Shown here one piece after another: positions 12,961-24,800 of a DNA stretch of 64,000 bases. The notes under the pieces are model-generated. The model was not told where the DNA came from. It worked only from the letters and a program-made list of their open reading frames with translations, and searched no databases. Origin of the DNA: Elephas maximus indicus (taxonomy: Eukaryota; Chordata; Mammalia; Proboscidea; Elephantidae); NCBI RefSeq assembly GCF_024166365.1, contig NC_064826.1:63195001-63259000 (forward strand), given 5' to 3'. Made by a program: the position numbers and the translations under genes. Position 1 is the first letter of the stretch. Each line of letters begins with the position of its first letter.

Positions 12961-15900
12961 ATGACAGCACTAAACTCATACCTATCAATAATTACACTGA
13001 ACATAAATGCACTAAATGTACCAATAAAGAGACAGAGAGTCACAGAATGGATAAAAGGACATGATCCATTTATATGCTGCCTACAAGAGACACACCTTAG
13101 ACTCAAAGATACAAACAAACTAAAATTCAAAGGATGGAAAAAAAATATCAAGCAAACAACAATCAAAAAAGAGCAGGAGTGGCAATATTAATCTCTGACA
13201 AAATAGACTCTAAAGCAAAATCCCCCATAAAGAGATAAGGAAGGACACTATATGATGATTAAAGAGCCAATACACCAGGAGGACATACCATAATAAATAT
13301 TTATGGACCCAATGACCAGGCTTCAAAATACATAAAACAAACTCTAGCAGCATTGAAAAGAGAGACAGACAGCTCCACAATAATAGTAGGAAACTTCAAC
13401 ATACCACTTTTGGTGAAGGACAGAACATCCAGAAAGAAGCTCAGTAAAGGCATGGAAGATCTAAATGTCACAATCAACCAACTTGATCTCATAGACATAT
13501 ACAGAACACTCCACCCAACAGCAGCCAAGTATACTTTCCTTTCCAACGCACATGGAACATTCTCCAGAATAGACCACATATTAGGCCACAAAGCAAGCCT
13601 CAAGAGAATCCAAAACATTGAAATATTACAAAGCATCTTTTCTCACCACAAAGCCAAAAAAGTAGGCATCAAATAACAGAAAAAGTGAGGGGAAAAAAAA
13701 TCAAATACATGGAAACTGAACAACACCTTGCTCAAAAACTATTGGATTATAGGAGAAATCAAAGGAGTAAAGATATTCACAGAATCAAATGAGAATGAAA
13801 ACACATCCTACCAGAACCTTTGGTACACAGCAGAAGCAGTGCTCAGAGGTCAATTTATAGTAATAAATGCACACATCCAAAAAGAAGAAAAGACCAAAAT
13901 CAAAATATTAACCCTGCAACTCAAAAAAATAGAAAGGCAGCAGCAAAAGAAGCCCTTGGGCTCCCAAGCCCGTTGCCATCGAATCGATTCCAACTCATAG
14001 CAACCCTATATAGGACAGAGTAGAACTGCTCCATAGGGTTTCCAGGGAGCACCTGGTGGATTCAAACTGCTGACTTTTTGGTTAGCAGTTGAACTCTTAA
14101 CAACTACACCACCAGGGTTTCCCCTCGGGCACCAGAAGAAAGCAAATAATAAAAATTAGTGCAGAAATAAAATAGAGAATAGAAAAACAATTCAAAGAGT
14201 TAACAAGACCAAAATCTTGTTCTTTGAAAAGATCAACAAAATCGATAAACCATTGGCCAAATTGACGAAAGAAATAGGAGAGGTAGCAAATAACCCGAAT
14301 AAGAAATGAGATGCCTGATATCACGAAAGACCCAACTGAAATTAAAAGAATCGTAACAGAATACTATGAAAAATTCTACTCCAACAAATTTGAAAACCTA
14401 GAGGAAATGGACGAATTTCTAGAAACACACTACCTACCTGAACTAACACAAGCTGAGGTAGAAAAACTACATAAAGCTATAACAAAAGAAGAGATTGAAG
14501 AGGTAATTAAAAAACTCCCAACAACAACAACGAAAAAATAGCCCTGGCCCTGATGGCTTCACTGGAGAACTCTACCAAACTTTCAGAGAAGAGTTAACAC
14601 CAGTACTGCTAAAGCTATTTCAGAGCATAGAAAAGGATGGAATACTCCTGAATTCATTCTGTGAAGCCAGCATAACCCTGATACCAAAACCAGGTAAAAA
14701 TACTGTGAAAAAAGTAAATTACAGACCAATATCCCTCATGAACATAGATACAAAAATCCTCAACTCAACAACATTCTAGCCAATAGAATTCAACAACATA
14801 TCAAAAAAATAATTCACTATGACCAAGTGGGATTCGTACCAAATATGCAGGGATGGTTCAACATTAGAAAAAAGATCAATGTAACCCATCACATAAATAA
14901 AACAAAAGATAATAACCATATGATCTTATTAATTGATGCAGAAAAGGCACTTACTTGACAAAGTCCAATACCCATTCATGATAAAAACTCCCATCAAAAT
15001 AGGAACAGAAGGGAAATTTCTCAACAAAATAAAGGGCATTTATACAAAGCCAACAGTCAACAACATCCTAAATGTAGAAAGCCTGACAACATTCCCCTCG
15101 AGAATGGAAACCAGAAAATAATGCCCTTTATCACCATTCTTGTTCAACATTGTGCTGGAGGTCCTAGTGACAGCGATCAGCTAAATAAAGAAATAAAGGG
15201 CATCCAAATTGGTAAGGAAGAAGTAAAAATATCCCTATTTTCAGATGATATGATCTTATACACAGAAAACCCCAGAGAATCCACAAGAAAACTACTGGAA
15301 CTAATAGAAGATTTCAGCAAGGTATCAGGATGCAAGATAAACACAGAAATCAGTTGGATTCCTCTACATCAACAAAGAAAATGTGGAAGAGGAAATCACC
15401 AAATCAATACCATTTACAGTAGCTCCCAAGAAGATAAAATACTTAGGAATAAATCTAACCAGAGACATAAAAGACCTATACAAAGAAAACTACAAGATGC
15501 TATTGCATGAAACCAAAAGAGACCTACGTAAGTGGAAAAACATATCTTGCTCATGGATAGAAAGACTCAACATTGTGAAAATGTCAATTCTACCCAAAGC
15601 AATCTACGGATACGATGCAATCTCGATCCACATTTTAACATTTTTTTAAGATGGAGAAACAAATCACCAACTTCATTTGGAAATGAAAGAGGCCCCGGAT
15701 AAGTAAAGCATTACTGAAGAAGAAGAACAAAGTGGGAGGCTTCACACTACCTGATTTTAGAAACTATTATACCACCACAGTAGTCAAAACAGCCTGGTAC
15801 TGGTATGACAACAGATATATAGCCAAATGGAACAAAATTGAGAATTCAGACTTAAATTCATTTGTCTATGAGGAGCTGATATTAGACAAAGGCCCAAAGT

Positions 15901-16960
15901 CCATTAAATGGGGAAAAGACAGTCTCCCTAACAAATGGTGCTGGCATAACTGGATATCCATCTCCAATAAAAAAGAAACAAGACCCATACCTCACACCAC
16001 GTACAAAAGATAACTCAAAACAGATTAAAGATCTACATATAAAATCTAAAACAATAAAGATCATGGAAGAAAAAATAGGGACAATGCTGGGAGCCCTGAT
16101 AGCTGGCATTAACAGAATACAAAATATAACTAACAATGTGCAAACTCCAGAAAAGAAACTAGTTAACTGGGAGCTTCTAAAAATGAAACACTTATGCTCA
16201 TCAAAAGGCTTTGCCAAAAGAGTAAATAGACAACCTACAGACTGGGAAAAAATTTTGGCTATGACATATTCGATCAGGGTCTAACCTCTAAAATCTACAA
16301 GACACTGTAAAACCTCAACAACAGAGACAAATAACCAGATTAAAAAAATGGGCGAAGGATATGAACAGGCACTTCACTAAAGAAGACATTCAGGTAGCTA
16401 ACAGATACATGAGGAAATGCTCACGATCATTAGCCATTAGAGAAATGCAAATCAAAACTACCGTCTCACCCCAACAAGGCTAGGATTAATCCAAAAAACA
16501 CAAAATAATAAATGTTGGAGAGGTTGTGGAGATACTGGAACACTTATACACTTCTGGCGGGAATGTAAAATGGTACAACAACTTTGGAAATTGATTTGGC
16601 ACCTCCTTAAAAAGCTAGAAATAGAAGTCCCATATGACCCAGCAATCCCACTCCTTGGAACATATCGTAGAGAAATAAGAGCCGTCAAGTGAAGAGATAT
16701 ATGCACACCCATTTTCACTGCAGCACTGTTCACAAAATCAAAAAGATGGAAACAACCTAGGTGCCCATCAACAGATGAATGGATAAATAAATCATGGTAT
16801 ATTCACGCAATGGAATACTACTCAGGATAAAGAACAATGATGAATCCACAAAACATCTCACAACATGGATGAATGTGGAAGTCATTATGCTGAGTGAAAT
16901 TAGTCAGTTGCAAAAGGACAAATATTGTATAAGACCACTCTTATAAGAACTCAAGAAAAG
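12961..16960 (+). pseudogene. L1 ORF2 (endonuclease/reverse transcriptase), decayed
   Basis: The ATG at 12961 opens the typical L1 endonuclease N-terminus (LSIITLNINALN), followed by CCLQETHL with the catalytic Glu, VGNFNIPL, and FSRIDHILGHK with the Asp/His catalytic end. The RT domain follows: a YYEKFYSNKFENL linker at about 14.36 kb, and the active-site box as FSDDMILY at about 15.24 kb (FADD in most L1s). The C-terminal WKQPRCPSTDEW lies near 16.75 kb. Several frameshifts and stops, plus an AfroSINE inserted at 13965-14122, disable it. Confidence 0.88.
13965..14122 (-). mobile_element. AfroSINE inserted inside L1 ORF2
   Basis: The reverse-strand SINE body runs from the gttgccatcgaatcgattcc segment to the accaccagggtttcc promoter end. 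The flanks ccttgggctcc and cctcgggcacc are an imperfect target-site duplication, so it landed in the L1 after the L1 itself had inserted. Confidence 0.88.
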
Positions 16961-17924
16961 GTTTAAACACAGAAGAAAACATTCTTTGATTGTTGTGAGG
17001 GTGGGGAGGAAAGGAGAGAAGAATTCATTAACTAGATAGTAGACAAGAATTATCTTCGGTGAACAGCAAGAAAATTCACAATACAGGGGAAGTCAGCACA
17101 ACTGGACTAAACCAAAAGCTAAGAAGTTTCCTGAACATAATCAAACACTTTGAGGGACAGAGTAGTAGGGGCTGGTGTCTGGGACCATGGTTCCGGAGGA
17201 CATCTAGGTCAATTGGCATAACAAAGTTTGTTAAGAAAATGTTCTGCATTCCACCTTGGTGAGTGGCATGGGGGGCCTTAAAAGCTTGTAAGCAGCCATC
17301 TAAGATGCATCAATTGGTCCCAACCCATCTGGAGCAAAGGAGAACGAAGAACACCAAAGACACAAGGAAAATATTAGCCCAAGAGACAAAAGGGCCACAT
17401 AAGCCAGAAACTCCATCAGCCTGAGACCAGAAGAACTAGATGGTGCCTGGCTACTACCAATGACCGCCATGACAGTGAACACAACAGTGAGTTGCTGATG
17501 GAGCAGGAGAAAAGCATGATGCAGAATTTAACATCATGTAAAAAGTCCAGACATGATGGTCTGACTAAGACTAGAGGAACCCCAGAAGACAAGGTCCCTG
17601 GACTCTCTGTTAACCCAGAACTAAAACCATTCCTGAAGCCAACTCTTCAGACAAAGATTAGACTGGACTATAAAACATAAAATGATACTTGTGAAGAGTG
17701 TGCTTCTTAGATACAAGAGAATAAGTGAGCAGCTCCTGTCCGGAGGCAGGATGAGAAGGCAGAAAGGCAGAGGAGCTGGTTGAATGGACATGGGAAACTT
17801 GAGGTGGAAAGGGGAGTGTGCAGTCACATTACAGGGATTGCAACTAGGGTTGCATAACAGTATGTGTATAAATTTTTGTATGAGAAATTAACTTGAGCTG
17901 TAAACTGTCACCTAACACACACAA

Positions 17925-18134
17925 AAAACCAAACCAGTTTTCATCTAGTTGATTCCTAAATATGGTGACTCCATGTGTTTCAGAGTAGAACTGTGCTCCA
18001 TAGGGTTTTCAATGGCTGTGATAATTCAGAAGTAGATGGGCCAGGCCTTTTTTCCAAGGCCCCTCTGGGAGATTCAAACTCTCAGTCTTTTGGTTAGTAA
18101 CTGGATGCTTAACCATTTGTATCACCCAGGGACT
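17925..18134 (-). mobile_element. Older AfroSINE, target of the L1 insertion
   Basis: This is the long SINE form, with the central gaagtagatgggccaggcc segment, ending at cacccagggact. Its A-rich tail is the site where the L1 inserted: the 13-bp duplication is at 17925-17937 and 10096-10108. Confidence 0.85.
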
Positions 18135-18149
18135 TAAAACCACCATAAA

Positions 18150-18362
18150 AACAAAACAACCAAATCAGTTGCCATTGAGTTGATTCTGATTCAGGGCAAC
18201 TCCATATGTTGCAGAGTAGATCTGTGCTCCATGGGGTTCTCAGGGCTCTGACCCTTTGGAAGCAGATAGCCAGGCCTTTTTCCTGAGGCACCTCTGGGTG
18301 GGTTTGAACTGCCAGTCTATCAGTTAGTAGTTGAATGCTTAACCATTTGAGCACAGGGGCTC
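18150..18362 (-). mobile_element. Older AfroSINE, long form
   Basis: Same orientation and subfamily as its neighbour at 17925-18134, with the central gccaggcctttttcctgagg segment. It ends about 140 bp from the probable HEPACAM2 cleavage site. Confidence 0.85.
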
Positions 18363-18504
18363 TTTGAAACCATCACAACCACTGAAAACTCATCAAGATA
18401 ACCAAGATGGCTTGAGAACTGGGCTGAAGATTCCTGAGAAGGGGGGCATATTCTCAACCCAGCAGTTAATTTCAGAGTTCTGCGTCCAGTCCACTGGCCC
18501 AAGT

Positions 18505-18688
18505 GCCAGCCCCAGATAATTTGTGTTTTATTTTGCAAAATGATTTTCAGATAGAAAAGTGTGCTCAAATGCGCAGAAGCTATCATTTTGTATTAATATT
18601 TTTCTCCTGAGCCTTTTAAATTCCAGGAGAAAGCGTAGGCTAAATACTGAGCTTCTCTGTAGTTGCACTACCAAATGCAGATTCATAC
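18505..18688 (-). other. HEPACAM2: HEPACAM2 3' UTR (probable extent)
   Basis: Unique AT-rich sequence follows the stop codon. A canonical AATAAA on the minus strand lies at 18527-18532, about 157 nt after the stop, so cleavage near 18505-18515 is likely. AfroSINE sequence begins below 18362, outside this UTR. No second strong poly(A) signal was seen before the SINEs. RNA evidence would be needed to rule out a longer UTR. Confidence 0.5.
18527..18532 (-). terminator. Candidate poly(A) signal AATAAA of HEPACAM2
   Basis: The plus strand reads tttatt, so the minus strand carries AATAAA about 157 nt after the HEPACAM2 stop. Position and motif fit a polyadenylation signal. Use is inferred. Confidence 0.5.
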
Positions 18689-18802
18689 TTACTCTGCATG
18701 GTCTTGCTGTTGGGCAGGGATGTGCTGAATAACTTCATAAATTGTACTGTGCAAATCTTGCCCTAATATACCATCGGAGGCTGGAACAGAGCTACTCGGC
18801 AT
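18689..18802 (-). CDS. HEPACAM2: HEPACAM2 coding exon 9: C-terminus and stop
   Basis: After acceptor tttctag the frame reads [10 protein letters not shown], continues to [20 protein letters not shown] and ends DHAE-TAA (stop 18689-18691). This is 37 codons plus the stop. It matches the human C-terminus as I recall it, with small differences (human DHPE). The IYEVI tyrosine motif is kept. The leading Met codon is internal to the joined frame and is not a start. Confidence 0.95.
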   Translation of the reverse strand: MPSSSVPASDGILGQDLHSTIYEVIQHIPAQQQDHAE

Positions 18803-21800
18803 CTAGAAATGTGACACATTTAAAAATAAAATTAGAGAAAGACTAACAAATAGTTTTTCTACTATGCAGGGATGGATTACCCAATAAGTAAGATATGCAC
18901 GGGCTACTTGTGCTTACTCAGTAATCTGTAGCGACCAATTTCACCTATAGATTAGTAAATAAACACAAGCCCGTGCATATCTTACTCCTAGTTAACCTGC
19001 CCCTGCATAGTCTATGCTGCATAGTTGAAAACAGCTAGAAATAGTGATGAGTAGAGAATTAGAACTGTTTATCTTCCCTGAGTGTTCATTTTTCTCCTGC
19101 TACAGTTTCCTGCACTTATCCTAAGGTAGTTTGTGTAGCATCATAGCTATGAGGTCAGAAGAGGAAGGGGCTTGGCAAAGTTATCACTTTTTTCTTCACT
19201 TAAGAAGAGAGTTAGCAGTATCGTAAAGGAAATATAGTAGAAAGAAAAAAATAGCAAAAGAGGAGTTACCAGGACAGCTTAGAATCCGAGAGCATATACT
19301 GTTATCTTTTATATTACATCTCCATTACCCTTTTGACACTATTTGCCAATTACGTGTACAAGGGTGGCTGGAAAGAAAGAATAACATACAGCTAAAAGCC
19401 CTCATCACACTGCAAGTGAATAAAGACAGTACCAAGAAATATAGAACACACGAAGGGAGACGTTTTGGTTTGGATGTAGCAGTGGGTTCTAAGAACTAAA
19501 GGCTTGGGTGAATGTGGGAAGTATAGCAGTATATTCCTGTCTGGTAAAAAACAACAGGCATTTTATTGAAATTGGCATTCATGTTTTATTAACTTCCATT
19601 TCTTGTTTTTCCTTCTTCCTATAAACACTGCTTGCCAATTATTTAGCCAAAGTCTGATTTCTCTCCCCAGTCCGAAACTCTTCCTATTTTTATACACTTA
19701 TGGCCACTTTCTCTGAATCAACTTGATAGCAATGGATTGGGCAATGGAAGGACTTTCAGTCCTTCATATTTATACACCTCCACCTAGAAGACTCTGTCCT
19801 TGGTACGTGTCAGCTAACCTAATATTAGAGCTGTTGACAAGTAGTAAACTTTCTTGTTTCAGGCAATTGCCTTTCTGTTCAACTCCCCAAAGAAATTTAG
19901 GACAGTAGAAATGTACAACAGGTAGAGAAAGAGAAGAGTATTCTCTCTGTACTCATACCACAACAAGCTAAGCAATTATTTTGATTTTTTAAAACTCAGT
20001 AATTAAATTTATTTCCTTCTTAACCTGAATTCTGAGACCTTGGTTTTATTATGATTTTCCTTCTTTTCTCAAGGCTAATCTTAACATATAACTGCCATTC
20101 TGGCGTCTTCTGACATAGATCCTCCTCCCCGTGTCCTATTGCTCATCCTCCTCTTTTACTTGTTGGTTTGATTTCTCACTTCTTCTCCAAAGCACCTGGC
20201 ACAGCCAACTAAGAACCTCAACAAATTCCTCAGGGGTTGTCAGCTCTGCAGATCGGCATGGTTTCAACTCAAGTTATTCAGCTATGAAAGAAAAAAGGGG
20301 GGGGGGGCTTCCGATATGTAATTAAAGCATCTGTATCTCTGCTTCAAGTTCTTGAGGATTGTAGAGTTTTTAGTTTCTCAATTGATATCCTTCCAATAAA
20401 ATTTTAAAACCTGAGTCCTGGCTAATCACAAGAAGCCCTGGTGGTGCAGTGGCTAAGCGCTGGGCTGCTAACCAAAAGGTTGGTGGTTAGAACCTACCAG
20501 CTGCTCCATGGGAGAAAGATGTGGCAATCGTCTTTCACAGACATTAAACACATTGCCATCGAGTGCATCCCGACTCATAGTGACCCTATGGGACAGAGTA
20601 GAACTGCCCCATAGGGTTTCCAAGGAGCACCTGGTGGTTTCAAACTGCTGACCTTTTGGTTGGAGGCTGTAGCACTTAACCGCTACGCCACTAGGGTTTC
20701 CTTCATAAACATTACAGTCTTGGAATCCCTATGGGGCAGTTCTACTCTGTCCTATAGGGTCGTTATGAGTTGGAATTAACTAGACGGCAATGGGTTGGGG
20801 TTAATCACAAGGCTAAATTTAAAGTTCCTTGTGTAAATCTCATTCCTTTCTGTTGAAATCTTAGGAGTAAAAAATGTGCATTATTTTAAATAAACTCCTT
20901 ATTTCAGTAATTCACTTATAATTCTTGTTGGCACTGCAGTTTTCTGCTCTCCCATTTGACGTTACACCTTGGAGGGGTGATCTCTGCCACAAGCAGAGCT
21001 GTTGGAAATAATTAATCCACCAAGTACTTATTTTTGTCTTTCTGGTGGTGGACCTGAAGAGTGAGCCGATCCAGCCTGAGATTGCCTAGGGCATTGCAAA
21101 ACGTTTGTAATGTAGTTCTGCCCTTCCTCTGTGATGATGCGGGCACTAGGGCTGCTTAACCAAAACCAAACCCGTTGCCGTCAAGTCAATTTTGACTCAT
21201 AGCGACCCCATAGGACAGAGTAGAGCTGCCTCATAGGGTTTCCAAGGAGCGCCTGGTGGATTTAAACTGCCGACCTTTTGGTCAGCAGTGGAGCTCTTAA
21301 CTACTATGCTGCCAGGGTTTCCTGGTGCTGCTTACCTGTTGCTGTTGAGTGGTTTCTGACTCACAGCGACCCTACAGGACAGAGAAGAACTGCCCCACAG
21401 GGTTCCCGAGGCTGTAATCTTTACAAAAGCAGACTGCCACATCTTTCTACCCTGGCTGGAGTGGCTAGTGGGTTCCAACTGCAGACCTTTTGGTTAGCAG
21501 CCAAGTGCTTTAGCCACTGCGCCTCCAGGGCTCCTTTATTCACTACTACCCTTTGCCATCGAGTTGATTCCGACTCAGTGACCCTATAGGACAGAGTAGA
21601 AATGCCCCATAGAGTTTCCAAGGAGCGCCTGGTGGATTTGAACTGCAAACCTTTTGGTTAGGAGCCATAGCGCTTAACCACTACGCCACCAGTATTTCCT
21701 TACTCACTACTTCCTTACTCACTACTAAACTACTAATGAAATCCAATCCATCTCTCACCGCTGCTGACATGGTATTTGTGAAAGCGAGTCTGCGGCCAGG

Positions 21801-24800
21801 AAACTTGCTGGATGTTGATAGAATGCTCTGAGCAAGTGAGGTAACCATTCTCTAATGGCAAACAGTTCTTTTAAAAAATGGAAATGAAAATGTACAGAAG
21901 CAAGCAATCCTCTTACAGTTCCTTCCTTAAGTGAGTGATCACAGGGGCTAAAGAAGCAGAGGAAAAATTGATCCTATGAAAATTTATAAAAACATTAATG
22001 AACTTATTAGCTAAGAGCAACTCTGCATGTCTATTAAAAACAAAACTGCTTTAGAAAACCCTTTCTTTGTAGACTGGAAAAGTGGCATCGACTGTGTAAA
22101 AGCTTCTTTTTATCCTCACCTCACGTATCTTTAGGATAATAATAAAGATGCATACCTGCATACGTTGGGTTTCTTTGCTACCTTTCTTTTGAAGAGCATG
22201 AGGCACCTTCAGTTGGCTTTGCAATGTGCTCAAGAGATGTGAGGGGGAAGTGATGGGGAAACTGAGTTCAGTGAAGCGGCTAGCTGCAGTCACTGAAGTG
22301 ATGCAGTAATTATGTTAACTTGGGCTTTCTAATCCACGATTTATCCACTTCCCTTGACCTTCAATAGTTATTTACTGAGTTTACCGGGTAAAGACTATGA
22401 ATTAACATAACATCTTTATTTGCGTTAGCCTTGTGAAGATGCTTCTACCCCCATATCTGGCAACGTCATTCATTGTAGAGTGAGTCCACACAGCTGAGGG
22501 ATAATGCACCCATTTGATCACACCACCTAAGTGCGTAATGAACACCGCTTACACCTCTGGTGAAGCAGAACTCTACTTTTTGTCTGATCAGTCACTAGGA
22601 AAACCAACCCTGGGAACACCAGAAGCATCTGGAAAAGCAACAAATTCATATATTCCGAAGTCATCCAGAGCATCTTCATGGCCTGAAATGGAAAATAAAT
22701 ACTACTCACAACCAAAAGCCTCAACTTGTAATTGTTGCTTTTTTACAAAACCTTTATAAAACTTAAATATTTTTTTGTCTGCTTTAAGTAGTACGTGTAC
22801 AAAACCAATTTAACATTCCCTAGTCCCCTACAATTAAGTCGCCATTAAGCAGCATTGGAAATCACTTCTTCTAAAGCTAAGAATTGGAACAATTTTTATG
22901 AAAGCCTGGTGTGGGAACAATGTACAGTCCTTTGTGACCCTTGGCTACTGGCATCTTATGGACTCCAAGGCTTTTGCATGGAGGTCACCACAGCCCTTTA
23001 TCCATCCATAATAACTAGTGCACTCTGCTAGATCCATCCATAATACCTAATGCACTCTGCTAGATCTAACAGAGATCACCAAAACTAAAAGAATAAATAG
23101 ATAATTACAGCTGCCCATACATACAAAAGACAATACAATCTAACACAGCACATTATCAGTGTCACCTAAACTATCATCTGTAAAATGCCTGGAGGGAGGA
23201 GGAACCAGATAGTCTGAGATCCTTCGAGCCCTGACATTCTATCATTTGTAAGTGAGAAAGTACTAGATAGACAGAAAAGACCCACATTTATTAATCACCC
23301 AGGAATCATGTTAGGCACTCCACCTATATCATTTTATTTAACTTTCGTAACACCCATAAAAAAAAAAAAAAAAACCCATAGCAGGAAGTTATTATGTCTA
23401 TTATATAGTTGAGGAAGTTGGGGTCAGGAAAAATAAGTTTTTTTTTTTTCCTAAGGTGACATAGGGAGAAAGTGGCATATATGGGACTGAAACCCGGCTC
23501 TGTGTGACTCCAAGGCTGAGCAAAAGCAACGTTGATAACTTACGATAACAAGTCAGTATGATAACAACAGTGATGGCAACCAGGAGTCAGCTGGGGACAA
23601 AGAAGGAACACTGGCCCCGTCAAACCCCCCTTTCCTTTTCTCCCTAGGACTGAGCCATCAGCTTTCCACCTGCCTTACGAAAACCCCAAAGAGCTTTTTA
23701 TTTTGCAATTAACAAAAGTGGGAGAACCCTTTGTTATTTTCAAAATAATACCAGGATCAATGGACTAGGATTCAGCAGAACTCAGTGACTGTGGGCAAGT
23801 GCATTAATCTCTCTGACTTTTAGCTCTCTTGCTTTAAAATGGAGCTAAGAGTGTCTACCAGGCTTACCTTACAGAGCTGTGTGACTTAAAATCGTAGCAC
23901 AAAGGTATAGCACTTTGTAAAGTGAGGGTGCTATAAAAAAAACTATACAAAGGTGATAAATCATTATATTAATTTTAGCTTATATTAATTTATTATATTA
24001 ATGATACTTTATATATAATAATTAATATCAACAATATTAACTAACATACATGAGCATTCATAATACCCCCTTTCAGGCCATTACCTGAAAATGTTTGAGC
24101 TTTCTTATATTCTGTTTCTGGTCTGAAAAGATAAATAGGCATTTCTGTCAGTGATAATAATTGAGGAAAAAGCATTCAGGAAAAAATTTTTTTTTGTAGA
24201 AACATATGCATTACCTGCCTTCTAGCTTCTGTTTTATAACTAAAACCAAAAGAGAAAAAAACATAGTAAGTTACTTTTTTAGTACACACATAAAACTATC
24301 TTGTTTTACCTTCTTTTCTAATTTTAACCTACCTTTGTAGGGTTGATATTTTTTCCATACGAAGAGAAGACTCATGGATATAATCAAAAATAGTGATATT
24401 CCAGTTATACTTGCTAAAGGTGACAATGATTTCCCTTTTTGTGCAAGCTTCTCCAGTCCTATATAAAAATAACAAATTATTAATATTTTCTTAAAGGTCA
24501 GTGAATTACTAAATAGTTCCCTTTGTTTATGCTTTATCTTATATGAGACACTACTGCAAATTTTGACATTCCCCATTCTAATTATGGATTTTTAAATTCT
24601 CTCTGTCAATTTTTGCTATTTATTAGATGCATTTTGAAGCTATGCTATTGAAATGCATAAAAATTCAGAATTTTTATATCATCCTCCTGGATAAACCCCT
24701 TTAAACTTATGAAATGTTCATTTTTTTATCTGAAGAAATACTTCTTGTCTTAAAGTCTAATTTATCTGATATTAGTATAGCTACATCAGTTTTCCTTTGG

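Larger units (their letters stand above)
10109..17924 (+). mobile_element. Full-length LINE-1, broken, with 13-bp target-site duplication
   Basis: The 5' end starts with the L1-type ggatggcggagccaagatgg. A GC-richer 5' UTR follows to about 11.35 kb, then ORF1 remains, ORF2 remains, a 3' UTR from about 16.96 kb and a short A-rich tail. The same 13-bp sequence (aaaaccaaaccag) flanks it at 10096-10108 and 17925-17937, so both ends are intact. At about 7.8 kb, including a later AfroSINE insertion (13965-14122), it is a near-complete copy. Both ORFs carry stops and frameshifts, so it cannot move by itself. The target was the 3' tail of a minus-strand AfroSINE. Confidence 0.93.
18803..22608 (-). 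other. HEPACAM2 intron 8
   Basis: Contains a fold-back MITE (18861-19011), a nested AfroSINE pair (20433-20801) and three consecutive minus-strand AfroSINEs (21159-21701). 19012-20420 and 21710-22600 look unique and non-coding. Confidence 0.6.
22683..24084 (-). other. HEPACAM2 intron 7
   Basis: Contains two MIR copies (23284-23530 and 23755-23935), a 32-bp tandem duplication at 23000-23063 and an AT-rich stretch at 23930-24050. Nothing in it looks coding. Confidence 0.6.
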
